Positions 45,584-54,928 of a DNA stretch of 64,000 nt are shown here, in pieces. Within the stretch, counting starts at the first letter, position 1. Each line of letters starts with the position of its first letter. The notes below the pieces were generated by a model. That model worked only from the letters and a program-made list of their open reading frames with translations, was not told the origin of the DNA and did no database searches. The stretch comes from Limnephilus marmoratus (lineage: Eukaryota; Arthropoda; Insecta; Trichoptera; Limnephilidae): the NCBI GenBank assembly GCA_917880885.1, contig OU862917.1:28818104-28882103 (forward strand), given 5' to 3'. The position numbers were made by a program, and so were the translations under genes.

Positions 45584-47442
45584 ATTTGTACAAGAGAAGA
45601 GAAAAGGTGTGATTCTAAAGTTTCATTGGTCTGGGAGCTAAGTTTGCGAAGCGTGGATTTGTTTGGTTTCGGAGAATTTCGAAGAAAAGGACGTGGTTTC
45701 ACAGATTCTAAGGATTACAATATCACTGTAATCAGACCCATTTGAGATAACACTCAAGAGTACACTTGGGCCTTAGAAAACACTTGGTTTGGTCGAAAAC
45801 GTTGAAGTTCACGAAGTGGAGACTGTGGTTGCTGTGCCGCGACTATGGTTACAGAGGCCATTGAAGAGAAGAATCCAGTATCTGCAGACATGCCAGTACG
45901 AATCCTAAGTGTTATTATGGTAAACACGGATCGTATATAATGGTTATTGAAGCATAGTGTAGCTCAAGATAACTTGTATTGGTACGCATTCAGCGAATAC
46001 TGGTGGGTCAAGGTAATGATGGTTTACACATGACGATATGTGCGTCACTGCATGACAGAGCAAGGGACGGCAAGGTTGGCATTGATAGCAAGAGTAAGAA
46101 CAAACCTAGGAGCTAGCGTGCTCAGAAGGTAGTTTAGAGTGTCATAATGTATAGTGGGACAACTCGGCTTGCTGTGGCACGACAAGACAACATACATATG
46201 AGCGGTATGGTCTGTGCTTTTAGGAACAAATGCGTAGAAAATGGCAGCAGGAGGGACCTTGTAACCACAGCGCGTGCTGTCAGGAAGTGAAGCTCAGCTT
46301 GGCTGTTGATGATGACATCCGCCTGGGCTTCTTTTTAAATCCGGGAGAAATTATTATTAGAGCAAAATTCTTGAAGTTTACCTGCCTAGGGACCAATGAA
46401 GAAAAGGTTTGGAGAGAAACAAAATGTGTCCAGAAAATGAAATAAACGAAATTTAGCCACCGACTCAGAGAGTGACGAAGAGAGATTCCTAACTAAATTG
46501 TGATTACATGAACATTTTCCTTTTTCAGGAAGACTTGGCGTTTGCCGAGTGACAATATGTCTTGGTTAAAAAACAACCGGCCCTCTATGGCCTATGTTAA
46601 CATAAGATGGTAACATTTTCGTAGAATTTCAAAGAACAAGACAAAGAATCGTGAACTAGTCACGGCAGAGGGAAACCAATTCATGAATAAAGGTTGTCAA
46701 AAAGAGACAGACGTTACGCCAAGTGCATATCGTACATATCCAACATTCATGAATGTGTTTCGTAGAATTGAGAAAGAGAAAAAAGGTGAGACATATGCAG
46801 AGATTGAGGGGGAAAACCTGTAGATAACCGGACAGTTACCTATTCGAACTCCAAGTGAGGGCGAAATATGGTCAACGACAGATTTTTCACTTCATAACAT
46901 ACGTCTGAGAACATGGGGGAATGGGGGAGGAGGGGAGGAGGGAGACGAGTTACGAAATTTGCTAGAGACTGGACTAATTTCCAATTCAAACTCTATGTGA
47001 AGATGAAACATAATCAACCAGCAGATTTCCTGACTCTTTACATTTATTAAAGGAGGAGAGATTTGAATACACATTATAACAAAGAGGCTAATCTTTCGCG
47101 TGTATTGGGCAAAAGATTAGGGGTCATTTTAAAACTTCTACATGATTGTGAGAAAAGACAGACCCTTGCTCCAATTTCACAAACCTGGGGGTTTTCTTAT
47201 TCGTTCTCCAGACAACGAGTTAGGTGGTTTTGTGCTCAATCGATTAACTCCCACAGCACTATGCCCCATAATTGACAGTGAAGCTGAAAACTAGTCCTTT
47301 TGGGATAGTAGATATTCCTGGGCTTCTTTCCTTTTGCAAAGAAGTAAAAAAACAGGAAGTCCACGGGCATCGGCGTTGAATGACAACAAAAGGGTTGTGG
47401 ACTACATTTCGTAGATCGCACACAAAAGGGTTTGATATTATT

Positions 47443-47641
47443 TCGTTCGCACGACTCATGGTAAGTGTTTTAACGTCTCCACGTATAGTGTACAAAATAT
47501 GTAAGTACATACAAGATACAACTCAATTATAGACAGAAGTCAAAGAGTTTATACAAAGCATCTTAAAGAGGATGGCAAAGCCGATATTATGTCGTTCACA
47601 CGAATCACGGTAAGTGTTTTAACGTCTCCACGTGTAGTGTA
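47443..47641. repeat. Direct repeat of about 50 bp, 148 bp apart
   Basis: TCGTTCGCACGACTCATGGT... at 47443 recurs at 47591 as TCGTTCACACGAATCACGGT..., both followed by AAGTGTTTTAACGTCTCCAC. Confidence 0.75.
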
Positions 47642-47643
47642 CG

Positions 47644-47835
47644 GAATGAACGATTTACAACAAATTTGCCCAGTATTGAAAGACAGTAGCCCAATTACGT
47701 TCGAAAATGTGGGTCCCCATTCAATACAGACGGCGGGTGGAATGAACGATTTACAACAAATTTGCCCAGTATTGAAAGACAGTAGCCCAATTACGTTCGA
47801 AAAAGTGGGTCCCCATTCAATACAGACGGCGGATT
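47644..47835. repeat. Two 96-bp tandem repeats
   Basis: Copies start with GGAATGAACGATTTACAAC at 47644 and 47740 and differ at very few positions. Because 96 is a multiple of three, an 82-codon plus-strand frame (47589-47837) shows a duplicated 32-residue unit. This frame is antisense to the element and is probably incidental. Confidence 0.8.
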
Positions 47836-48204
47836 AAGCGGTTCTCATGCCAAAAGACACACGACCAAAATAGAATATACAAAACGGTACTCATGACAAA
47901 TATGTCACACGACCCACTCAATAACATTTAGCTATGAGCAAAAGTGATTATGACGAGCTTCTCGTATTGTGGCAGGTATTTTAAGGATCCCTCCTATAAT
48001 GTAACAGGGTTACGTTTAAATACAACACAATAAACGTTAACAATGCTTGTTTTAACACAGTATATGAAGATTTGTTAGATTAACTAACTCCGTAGCCCAG
48101 GAGCGTACGATAGAATAACAAGGAGGTATACAATTTAATGTCACTTCATATGTTATAAAGGCGGGGTGATGACAGAGTACATTTCTGTTTACACCATGTG
48201 ACAA

Positions 48205-48570
48205 ACAAAGACAGACCTATATGGTTTTACATACTGTCTGTTGTAGCAACTTCAGTGGGAACAAACAAAAGGGACCAATAGTGGTTTTACATACCCTTTG
48301 TGCAGTTACAACATACCGGGTTATGTGCAATTTAGGTTGCAAACAAGAGTTGAATGCCTAAGTTTACAAAACGATTGTCAAACAAAATATTGATGATTCA
48401 CGTTAAACTGCGGTTATTATGTATGGAAAACAGGGCTGTCGTTAGGTTTTATTAACCTTTTCCGTCAGGGCTGAGGCATGTAATACAAGACATACATGTT
48501 GAGAAGAGGGACAAATCGAGGACTTCTTATAACAACAAAAGACCGAGTATTTGGTTTTACGTACTTTAGT
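48205..48570. repeat. Three dispersed TGGTTTTACRTAC modules
   Basis: ACAAACAAAGACAGACC...ATATGGTTTTACATAC (48207-48236), AACAAAAGGGACC...GTGGTTTTACATACC (48265-48294) and AACAAAAGACCGAG...TTGGTTTTACGTAC (48533-48564) share the beginning and end of a unit of about 32 bp. Confidence 0.6.
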
Positions 48571-49358
48571 TGAAGCGGGCCCAAGAAGATTTGTATAAGG
48601 GTGGAAAGACCAATTTAAAGGCTTTTCCTTTATTTATATACATATGATTTCAAAATGGACGTGTCAAAATCCAATTTGTTAGCAAAGAGCTCGGGTAGGA
48701 CGCCATCAATTTTTTAACATTTGAGAAAAATTGAAAACTACTGTACACAAGGAATGTGATTATGTGAGTAACCACTTATTTTTTTACCATGATGAGTAAA
48801 ATATGGAGCTTGTTAAGATGGTTTACTTGTCCTGGGTCGTGATTTAACGCTTTGGAGTTTACCAAATCCGACTTTAGAACGACGCTCCAGTACTTACAGA
48901 ACATAAAAGAAAAATTTTTTTTTTTGAAGAGATTCCTTCCGATATGATGAAAAAAAACAACAAACAAAAATGGTGAAAATTACAATATTGCATTACATAG
49001 CAAGGCGTGCCATGGCATGAACGTTGCGTAGTGTGAGGGGTTGAGAGGCAATGATCTGGGTTCATGACTCCCAGACACTGTGACTCGACGGGTGTCTCTG
49101 CTCTAAAGTGATCAATTTTAGAACAGGTGAGAAAAAATAAATAAAAAACGTGTGAAACAAAAATTACGGTGGTTGCCAATTCACGAACATGAACGGGGTA
49201 AACTACACCGTGGAGTGTACATAAATTTACAAAAATGATTTTTTTTAACAATATTCGTTTTATCAACGAAAGGGTGGACATGTAATTGACACTTTACACG
49301 CCAGACATTGTAAGACTTCAATGTGCTTACAAAAAGGGTTGTGGTGATACACACTGGA

Positions 49359-52300
49359 TCATTTTGAGTTTGCTGAGATAGTGGGGGTAGTTTTACTCGA
49401 CTCCTCACTTCCAGTCTTTGCGATATCCTTAATATGGTAATTACCAATGTGCCTTCCAGAGAAGTCAGACAAAGAGTACACTAGATCTGATATCTTTCTT
49501 AGAACTTTGGCCTTCACGAAACGTGGTGCCAGCTTGGCAGAGAAATACGTGGCTCCTTGGGAAAGTGTGTTGTTCTTTCTCCAAACTATGTCTCCTGTGT
49601 TGAAGGTGACATGTTTCCTACGTAGGTTGTATCTGTCCGCACTCTTTTGATGAGCCAGGAGTAAAGCATCAGTGACTTCACTGTAGATGGCCGACAGTTC
49701 TTCCAGACGATGGGCATAGTCCGCGGTAGGGTTGCTAGTGGCGGCAATTGACGTAGGAAAGTTTGTGTCCCTATGTAGAGAACCGTGAACAACTTGTTCC
49801 ATACCGTGTTTTAGGAAGAAAGGTGTGTAACCAGTGGCCAGGTTAACCGTGTTGTTCATAGCAGCCTGAATTTTATCTAGGTTTTTACACCAAGTGCGTT
49901 GATCTTTATCAACTAGAATAGCCAGAGCTGTGTTGATTGTCTGGTTATAACGTTCGACAGTGTTATTTTGTGGGGTATACAAGGTATTATAGTAAATGTC
50001 CTTGATTCCGTATTTGGCAAGAAAATTTTTGAATTCTTGAGCAATAAATTGTTTTCCGTTGTCAACTATTACGGTTCTGGGTGTTCCGTAAGGTATAAAA
50101 ATGTGTTTTTCCAGAAGTTTGATGATGGCGGACGCATTGGCTCTTTTTAAAGGGAAGATCCAACAGAATTTAGTGAAAACATCCACTACACTAAGTATGT
50201 GCATGTGTCCGGCATAACTTCGAGGAAAAGGTCCGACGAGGTCCATTGACAATGATTGTAGGGGTCTGTCGGCACGTTTGGGATTACCCATTAGGCCGGC
50301 AGGTGCTGCCGTGCTATGTTTATAAGCTTTACAAGTTTCACATTTAGAGATGTAATTGCGAATTTGCTTAAAGAGACCAGGCCAGTAATACTTCAAGGTG
50401 ATCTTTTTATACGTCTTGAAATTTCCTGGGTGTATGGAGTCGGGAGCGCTATGATTGTCAATGATTATTTGTTCTCTACCTTCGAGGGGAACGACAAGTT
50501 TCCACGAGTAATCTTCGAGGATGGATAGTGGTGCCTTGCAATTACGGTATAATTGTCCTTCTTTTATGATAAAGTTAGGAAACTTTTGTTGGTTATTTTT
50601 ACAACCTTCGAAGATTTTCAAGTACCATTCATCTTTTGTAGATGGAGGGGGGGCAATTGTGTCAACATTTAATGAAGCTAGTTCAATTCTTGAAAGGGCG
50701 TCGGGAACAATATTGTCCGCGCCTTTACGGTGAACAACATCAAAATTGTATTGAGACAAACGGGAGGACCAGCGAGCGAGCCTACCGGAGGGATTACTTA
50801 AAGAGATCAACCATTTCAAACTACTATGGTCTGTGACTACAGTAAATTTGCTACCGTCTACGTAACCGCGGAAATGGTGAACAGAATCCAATACAGCCAA
50901 TAACTCTTTTTCGGTAATTCCGTAGTTTTTCTCGTGTTTGTTTAGTGTGCGGGAAAAATACGCTACAGGGTGTTCGCCATCTGGGAATTCTTGAGTAAGA
51001 ACTCCACCGATTCCTACATTGGATGCGTCCGTGTGGAGGGTAAAAGAGAGTGCAAAATCCGGGCAATTCAGAACGGGAGCTTTTTGAAGGGCATCTTTTA
51101 AAGTTGTAAACGCTTCTTCAGCTTCGACAGACCATCGGAAATTGCTGACACCTTTACGGATGCCGGTAATTTTATTTAAGGGGGCTGCAATAGTGGAAAA
51201 GTCTTTGATGAATCTCCTGTAGTAACCTGCGAGTCCAAGGAAACCTTTGACTTCCTTCGCGTTCTTGGGACGGGGAAAATTTGCCATGGCTTCCACCTTA
51301 GCGGGGTCTGTTCTTAGGCCTTTTTCGTCGACAATGAATCCCAAATAACGTAGACGGGACTTACAGAATTCAGACTTCTTCAAGTTGATGGTTAAACCAG
51401 CGAACTTGAGTTGTTGGAAAACTTTTTCCAGCATTAATAGGTGTTTTTCAAAGGTATCGCTGACGATGATGAGGTCGTCAAGGTAACAAAACAGGCTGTT
51501 ATCGACTTCAGGACCGAAAAGTTTGTCCATCAGTCTTTGTAACTCGGCGGGGCTATTTTTTAGACCAAAGGGTAATCTTTTAAAATGGAACATTCCCCTA
51601 CCAGGTACAACGAAAGCAGTTTTTTCGCACGATTCTGCGTCCAAGGGTATTTGCCAAAACGCTTTGCTGAGATCGACAGAAGAGATGAACTTGGCGTTAC
51701 GCAGCTTGTCTAAGGTTGCGTGAACGTGAGGTAAGGGATACGCATCAGCTTCCGTGCAAGAGTTTAAACGTCTACTGTCGAGACAGAAACGTGCAGAGCC
51801 GTCTTTTTTAGGAACCAAAAGAGTTGGGTTGGTCCATGCACTTCTGCTGGGAACCACCACACCCATTTTTAACATTTCGTCAAGTTCATTTTCTAAAAGT
51901 TTAAGTTTTTGGGGGGCTAAGTTGTAATAACGTTGCTTTATGGGTGGGCCATTGGTTTTGATATGGTGCTCAACCAAATCTGTCAAACCTAATCCGCATT
52001 TTTCGAAGGATATTGATTCGAATTTATTGACCATTTCCTTTAGTTGGAGAGCCTGGTCCGTGCTTAAATTTTCGTGAGGTATTATTGTGCGGATCTCACT
52101 AATTTGAGCGGCAGTGGAGGTTTCACCAAGGGTATTAAATACTTGGGGAGCAACATTGAATGCCTTCCAGAAGTCAACGCCAAGGATGAAATTCTGGGAT
52201 ATAGAGGGCACTATTAGAAAGTTGATTGTAACTATTTTATTGTTACAATTGATTGGCAGGGCCAGGGCACCGATGACCGGCTGAGAAACATTGTCCGCAG

Positions 52301-52583
52301 TCGTCAGGAGTGTCGATTGGGGTGAAATTTTAAAATCACTGTTAACAAAAGGCAGGTGAGCATTGTTGCCAAGACAGCTGACAGATGCCCCACTATCGAG
52401 TAATCCGGAAAAGGTCACATTGTTAACAGAGAAGGAAGCATAGGGTCTCCCATCTTTAGCTTGTTTGCAACAAACCGAAGAAACATTTAAGGTCTGGTTA
52501 AAATACTTAATGTGTGCTAACCAATCAGTCCATTCTTTAGACCTTGGTTCAGAATGGGTGCCTGAGAGGTTATTATTTAGTTT
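49359..52583 (-). CDS. pol: Gypsy pol polyprotein (protease, RT, RNase H, integrase)
   Basis: Made as a Gag-Pol fusion by -1 frameshifting: the frame is open from 52727 and joins gag at the slippery site (52586-52580). The first in-frame GTG is at 52418, already inside the protease, so independent initiation is unlikely. Numbered from that codon: protease DSGA at 8-11 and ILGVDF at 78-83; RT catalytic aspartates D249 and YLDD 312-315; RNase H D464, E505, D530, D573; integrase HHCC zinc finger H656, H663, C693, C696 and catalytic D726, D786, E822 (DD35E); a C-terminal DNA-binding-type segment with GDIVW at about 942. Every key residue is present and there is no stop or frameshift over 1,019 codons. 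It performs RNA-to-cDNA copying and insertion of the element. Confidence 0.95.
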   Translation of the reverse strand, partial: KLNNNLSGTHSEPRSKEWTDWLAHIKYFNQTLNVSSVCCKQAKDGRPYASFSVNNVTFSGLLDSGASVSCLGNNAHLPFVNSDFKISPQSTLLTTADNVSQPVIGALALPINCNNKIVTINFLIVPSISQNFILGVDFWKAFNVAPQVFNTLGETSTAAQISEIRTIIPHENLSTDQALQLKEMVNKFESISFEKCGLGLTDLVEHHIKTNGPPIKQRYYNLAPQKLKLLENELDEMLKMGVVVPSRSAWTNPTLLVPKKDGSARFCLDSRRLNSCTEADAYPLPHVHATLDKLRNAKFISSVDLSKAFWQIPLDAESCEKTAFVVPGRGMFHFKRLPFGLKNSPAELQRLMDKLFGPEVDNSLFCYLDDLIIVSDTFEKHLLMLEKVFQQLKFAGLTINLKKSEFCKSRLRYLGFIVDEKGLRTDPAKVEAMANFPRPKNAKEVKGFLGLAGYYRRFIKDFSTIAAPLNKITGIRKGVSNFRWSVEAEEAFTTLKDALQKAPVLNCPDFALSFTLHTDASNVGIGGVLTQEFPDGEHPVAYFSRTLNKHEKNYGITEKELLAVLDSVHHFRGYVDGSKFTVVTDHSSLKWLISLSNPSGRLARWSSRLSQYNFDVVHRKGADNIVPDALSRIELASLNVDTIAPPPSTKDEWYLKIFEGCKNNQQKFPNFIIKEGQLYRNCKAPLSILEDYSWKLVVPLEGREQIIIDNHSAPDSIHPGNFKTYKKITLKYYWPGLFKQIRNYISKCETCKAYKHSTAAPAGLMGNPKRADRPLQSLSMDLVGPFPRSYAGHMHILSVVDVFTKFCWIFPLKRANASAIIKLLEKHIFIPYGTPRTVIVDNGKQFIAQEFKNFLAKYGIKDIYYNTLYTPQNNTVERYNQTINTALAILVDKDQRTWCKNLDKIQAAMNNTVNLATGYTPFFLKHGMEQVVHGSLHRDTNFPTSIAATSNPTADYAHRLEELSAIYSEVTDALLLAHQKSADRYNLRRKHVTFNTGDIVWRKNNTLSQGATYFSAKLAPRFVKAKVLRKISDLVYSLSDFSGRHIGNYHIKDIAKTGSEESSKTTPTISANSK
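52519..52557 (-). promoter_or_regulatory. Candidate frameshift-stimulating RNA structure
   Basis: Downstream of the slippery site on the element strand, CCATTCT (52557-52551) pairs perfectly with AGAATGG (52536-52530). AACCAA in its loop (52549-52544) can pair with TTGGTT (52524-52519), giving an H-type pseudoknot. The 22-base gap from the heptamer is longer than the usual 5-9, so its role is uncertain. Confidence 0.35.
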
Positions 52584-53770
52584 TTTGGCCTCTTCATGTA
52601 GAAATTTGGTGGGGGCTTGGAGAGATCCACCTGAGGTCTGACATCGCTTGGGTTTTGTAACCTTTCCATGTCGTGTCTTGATTTCTTGAAAATATTGCGC
52701 AGTTCGTCGCGTGGAGGAGAGCGGTCCCTAGAGTGATGTCTCTTGGAAGTTCGGGGTTCCTTGGATTCCAGAAACTTCGCTTGCTTGAAACAAGTAGTGG
52801 CCAGATGGCCTACTTTTTTGCAAAAAGAGCATACTTTTTTGTTGTCGAATTCTGGTTTTAAACCAGACGAACGGCTTGGCACAACTACATTATTAGACAC
52901 ATTCTTTATGTTTTTCCTATCCTGGTATGATTCCAGAAGGAGACAGACTTCGTTAAGCTGGGCCAGGGATGCAATTTTCTGCGAGGTGATGATGTTCTCG
53001 TATTTGCTTAAAAGGCCATCAGTTATGACTGGTAATAGTTCAGCTTCCGAAACGGGATGTGAAAGCTTGATGTTAATGGATTCCGCCCTTTCTATGAATG
53101 TTGCTACAGGTTCATTTACCAGCTGTTTAATAGATAGTAAAGATAATTTGATCCTGTGCTGGGCTTCTGTTTTTCCGAAGCTCGAGATTAGGGCAAATCT
53201 GAGTTTATTCCAATCTTTGCATTTAGTTTTTTGAATGCGGTGCCAGGGTATCAATTCTGGGGAGATGAGTTCTATGAAGTTTTTTCGTAGAATCTCGAAT
53301 GGGATATTTTTGATAGTAGCCGTTTCTTCGATACGGTCGATGAAATCCAGTACATCGGAGACGCCATTATATTTGACTTTCCAAGAGGATAAATCGTAAG
53401 TTTTATCTTGTGTCAAGGTGGGTGCGATGTCCTGTTTTATCATTACTTGCGGCATAGGTTCTTTGTTAGGAACAAGATTATCCAAAACTTGCATAGCCAA
53501 GCGTGAATTATTTTCGCTTGATGGGGCGAGGTTTATTTTCTTAATATACTTTTTGTTAAATAAAAGTGCATAAGCCTTTAATGTAGATTTAGATTTGCTA
53601 GATGGCGAGAGTCCTCTATCCTTTAAAGCAGTTTGTAAGTGAGTTTTGGATAAACTGAGCACGTTGGGAATGATACCCAAATTGGATGATGCCATAGCTT
53701 GATTGTTTTCCATTGTGAGTTTCCCGGGAGGTGAAAAAATTTTGCCAGGGATTTCCTTTAGCAAACGCAA
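52577..53770 (-). CDS. gag: Gypsy Gag polyprotein with SAP-like N-terminus and CCHC knuckle
   Basis: 397 residues from an ATG at 53770 to TAA at 52579-52577; a second ATG (residue 20) could be the true start. Residues about 36-70 (LSLSKTHLQTALKDRGLSPS onward) resemble a SAP DNA-binding helix pair. Residues about 128-240 have the look of the retrotransposon capsid domain (WHRIQKTKCKDWNKLRFALI, then VATFIERAESI). A CCHC zinc knuckle is C314, C317, H322, C327, followed by a basic arginine/serine-rich stretch (RTSKRHHSRDRSPPRD). It packages element RNA in virus-like particles. The last codons read ...KRPKN, where AAA AAC are part of the frameshift heptamer. It is intact, without internal stops. 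Confidence 0.9.
   Translation of the reverse strand: MRLLKEIPGKIFSPPGKLTMENNQAMASSNLGIIPNVLSLSKTHLQTALKDRGLSPSSKSKSTLKAYALLFNKKYIKKINLAPSSENNSRLAMQVLDNLVPNKEPMPQVMIKQDIAPTLTQDKTYDLSSWKVKYNGVSDVLDFIDRIEETATIKNIPFEILRKNFIELISPELIPWHRIQKTKCKDWNKLRFALISSFGKTEAQHRIKLSLLSIKQLVNEPVATFIERAESINIKLSHPVSEAELLPVITDGLLSKYENIITSQKIASLAQLNEVCLLLESYQDRKNIKNVSNNVVVPSRSSGLKPEFDNKKVCSFCKKVGHLATTCFKQAKFLESKEPRTSKRHHSRDRSPPRDELRNIFKKSRHDMERLQNPSDVRPQVDLSKPPPNFYMKRPKN
52580..52586 (-). promoter_or_regulatory. -1 ribosomal frameshift slippery site A_AAA_AAC
   Basis: On the element strand gag ends CCA AAA AAC TAA. The heptamer A AAA AAC is in the exact X_XXY_YYZ phase, directly before the stop. Slipping back one base reads AAA AAA CTA AAT and continues open into protease. 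The pol frame is indeed -1 relative to gag and is open from 52727, so the overlap is 151 bp. Confidence 0.88.
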
Positions 53771-54928
53771 AATTAATTTTGTGAGGCACTTTTCACTTGG
53801 TAACCACTGGTTGACACTTCTAACATAGTTATAGAAAACTGTATTCCATACTACAATTTGGTATACATGACACCAGAATTTGACCTTAGGGGAAACACTT
53901 TTTTATTTTTCACAAAGCACTTTTGGAAATTCGGTGAAATTCACAAGTATTAAACTGATTTTTCAAAAAATTGGCCAGGACTGGCCTTTAGAAAACGGCT
54001 TTTTAAATTTTCACAAAGCACTTTGCACTGAGAGGGGCACTAAAATTCACAAAAGGCACTCTTCTGGCAAATAGGAACAAACTTCCGGATGAAAATAATT
54101 GAATATGGGATTTGATACGTCAACCATATTGAAATTGTTTTATTTATTCATGGAACCAATCATTGATTTTATTATATTATTTCACTTTCCTTTATGTAGG
54201 GAAAAAAACACAATTCACTTTACACTTATGCTGAAAAAGAAAACGGTACCTATAATGTAGAATAGGGAAAAAGTCATTATTTTGTCCATTTAGTGTAATA
54301 TAAATTGTACTAATTTAATAGACACAAGTGGGCCAATTGGTATATTGTGCAAAACAACAAAAAAAACGTCAGTCCGAAATTTTTGATTAAAGGAATTCGC
54401 ACAATAAACTGGGATTCCAGCATCAAGTTTGTAATAATCATTTCCGTTGCTAGCCGGTTTAGTTATAAAAGGGCGTTCTGATTAAAAAAGTGCTGCATAG
54501 CAACAGATAATCATTTGTTCCGACGGGTTTTTTCGTTGGAATTTGGCGCGGGAACAGTTGCGCGCGCAGTCCGGAGACTAGGTATTTGCTGCGTTAATAT
54601 TTGCCGTTTGCATAGGCGCGAAAGCTGTTGCGGACCGGTGTTTGTGGCGCGTGCGCAGTCAGATTCGCGGTTTAAATTTTGGGCGACCTTCTACTTGCTT
54701 CTAAAATGGCTGCCTTTAAAATGCGGCGTGATTCTACCCATATGTTTCTGTGGTTTTTTCACAGAAATTCCTGTACACTGGATGTAGAATAACAAGTTAT
54801 AATTAATGTTCACAAAACAATTCCTGTGCAGGGAGAATTTCGACCAGTTGCATCCAGCAAAACGATCGGGACAGAGGGAGAAAAGAAAGAGAAAAAAAAA
54901 TTCCGAGGCCCCACGCTGTGGCGACAGT
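53771..54928 (-). other. Gypsy 5' leader
   Basis: 1.16 kb between the 5' LTR and gag, AT-rich near gag with a direct repeat TTTTCACAAAGCACTTT (53906-53924 and 54007-54024) and a GC/CpG-rich block (about 54540-54690). A 90-codon antisense frame there is not credible. RNA packaging or promoter elements may lie here but cannot be shown. Confidence 0.6.
54914..54926 (-). other. Candidate primer binding site
   Basis: Two bases after the 5' LTR the element strand reads TGTCGCCACAGCG. This is the expected place for tRNA pairing, but it starts TGTC instead of TGG (complement of CCA), and I cannot match it to a specific insect tRNA. TGGGGCC a few bases on is an alternative. Confidence 0.35.

Larger units (their letters stand above)
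45272..49358 (-). other. Long non-coding 3' region of the Gypsy element
   Basis: Just over 4 kb between the pol stop and the polypurine tract has no frame longer than 135 codons on the element strand and none with envelope features such as a signal peptide, furin-type site and transmembrane order. It carries several tandem or dispersed repeat sets: 45491-45583, 47443-47493 with 47591-47641, 47644-47835, and 48205-48570. A 135-codon frame right after pol (49281-48874) has two hydrophobic stretches but is not recognisable. Confidence 0.7.

Noticed and set aside
48874..49281. Possible env-like frame after pol
   Set aside because: Two hydrophobic stretches are present, but there is no signal peptide-cleavage-transmembrane order, the length is only 135 codons, and it overlaps the end of the pol frame region.
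52743..53234. 163-codon plus-strand frame
   Set aside because: It is the antisense shadow of the intact gag gene.
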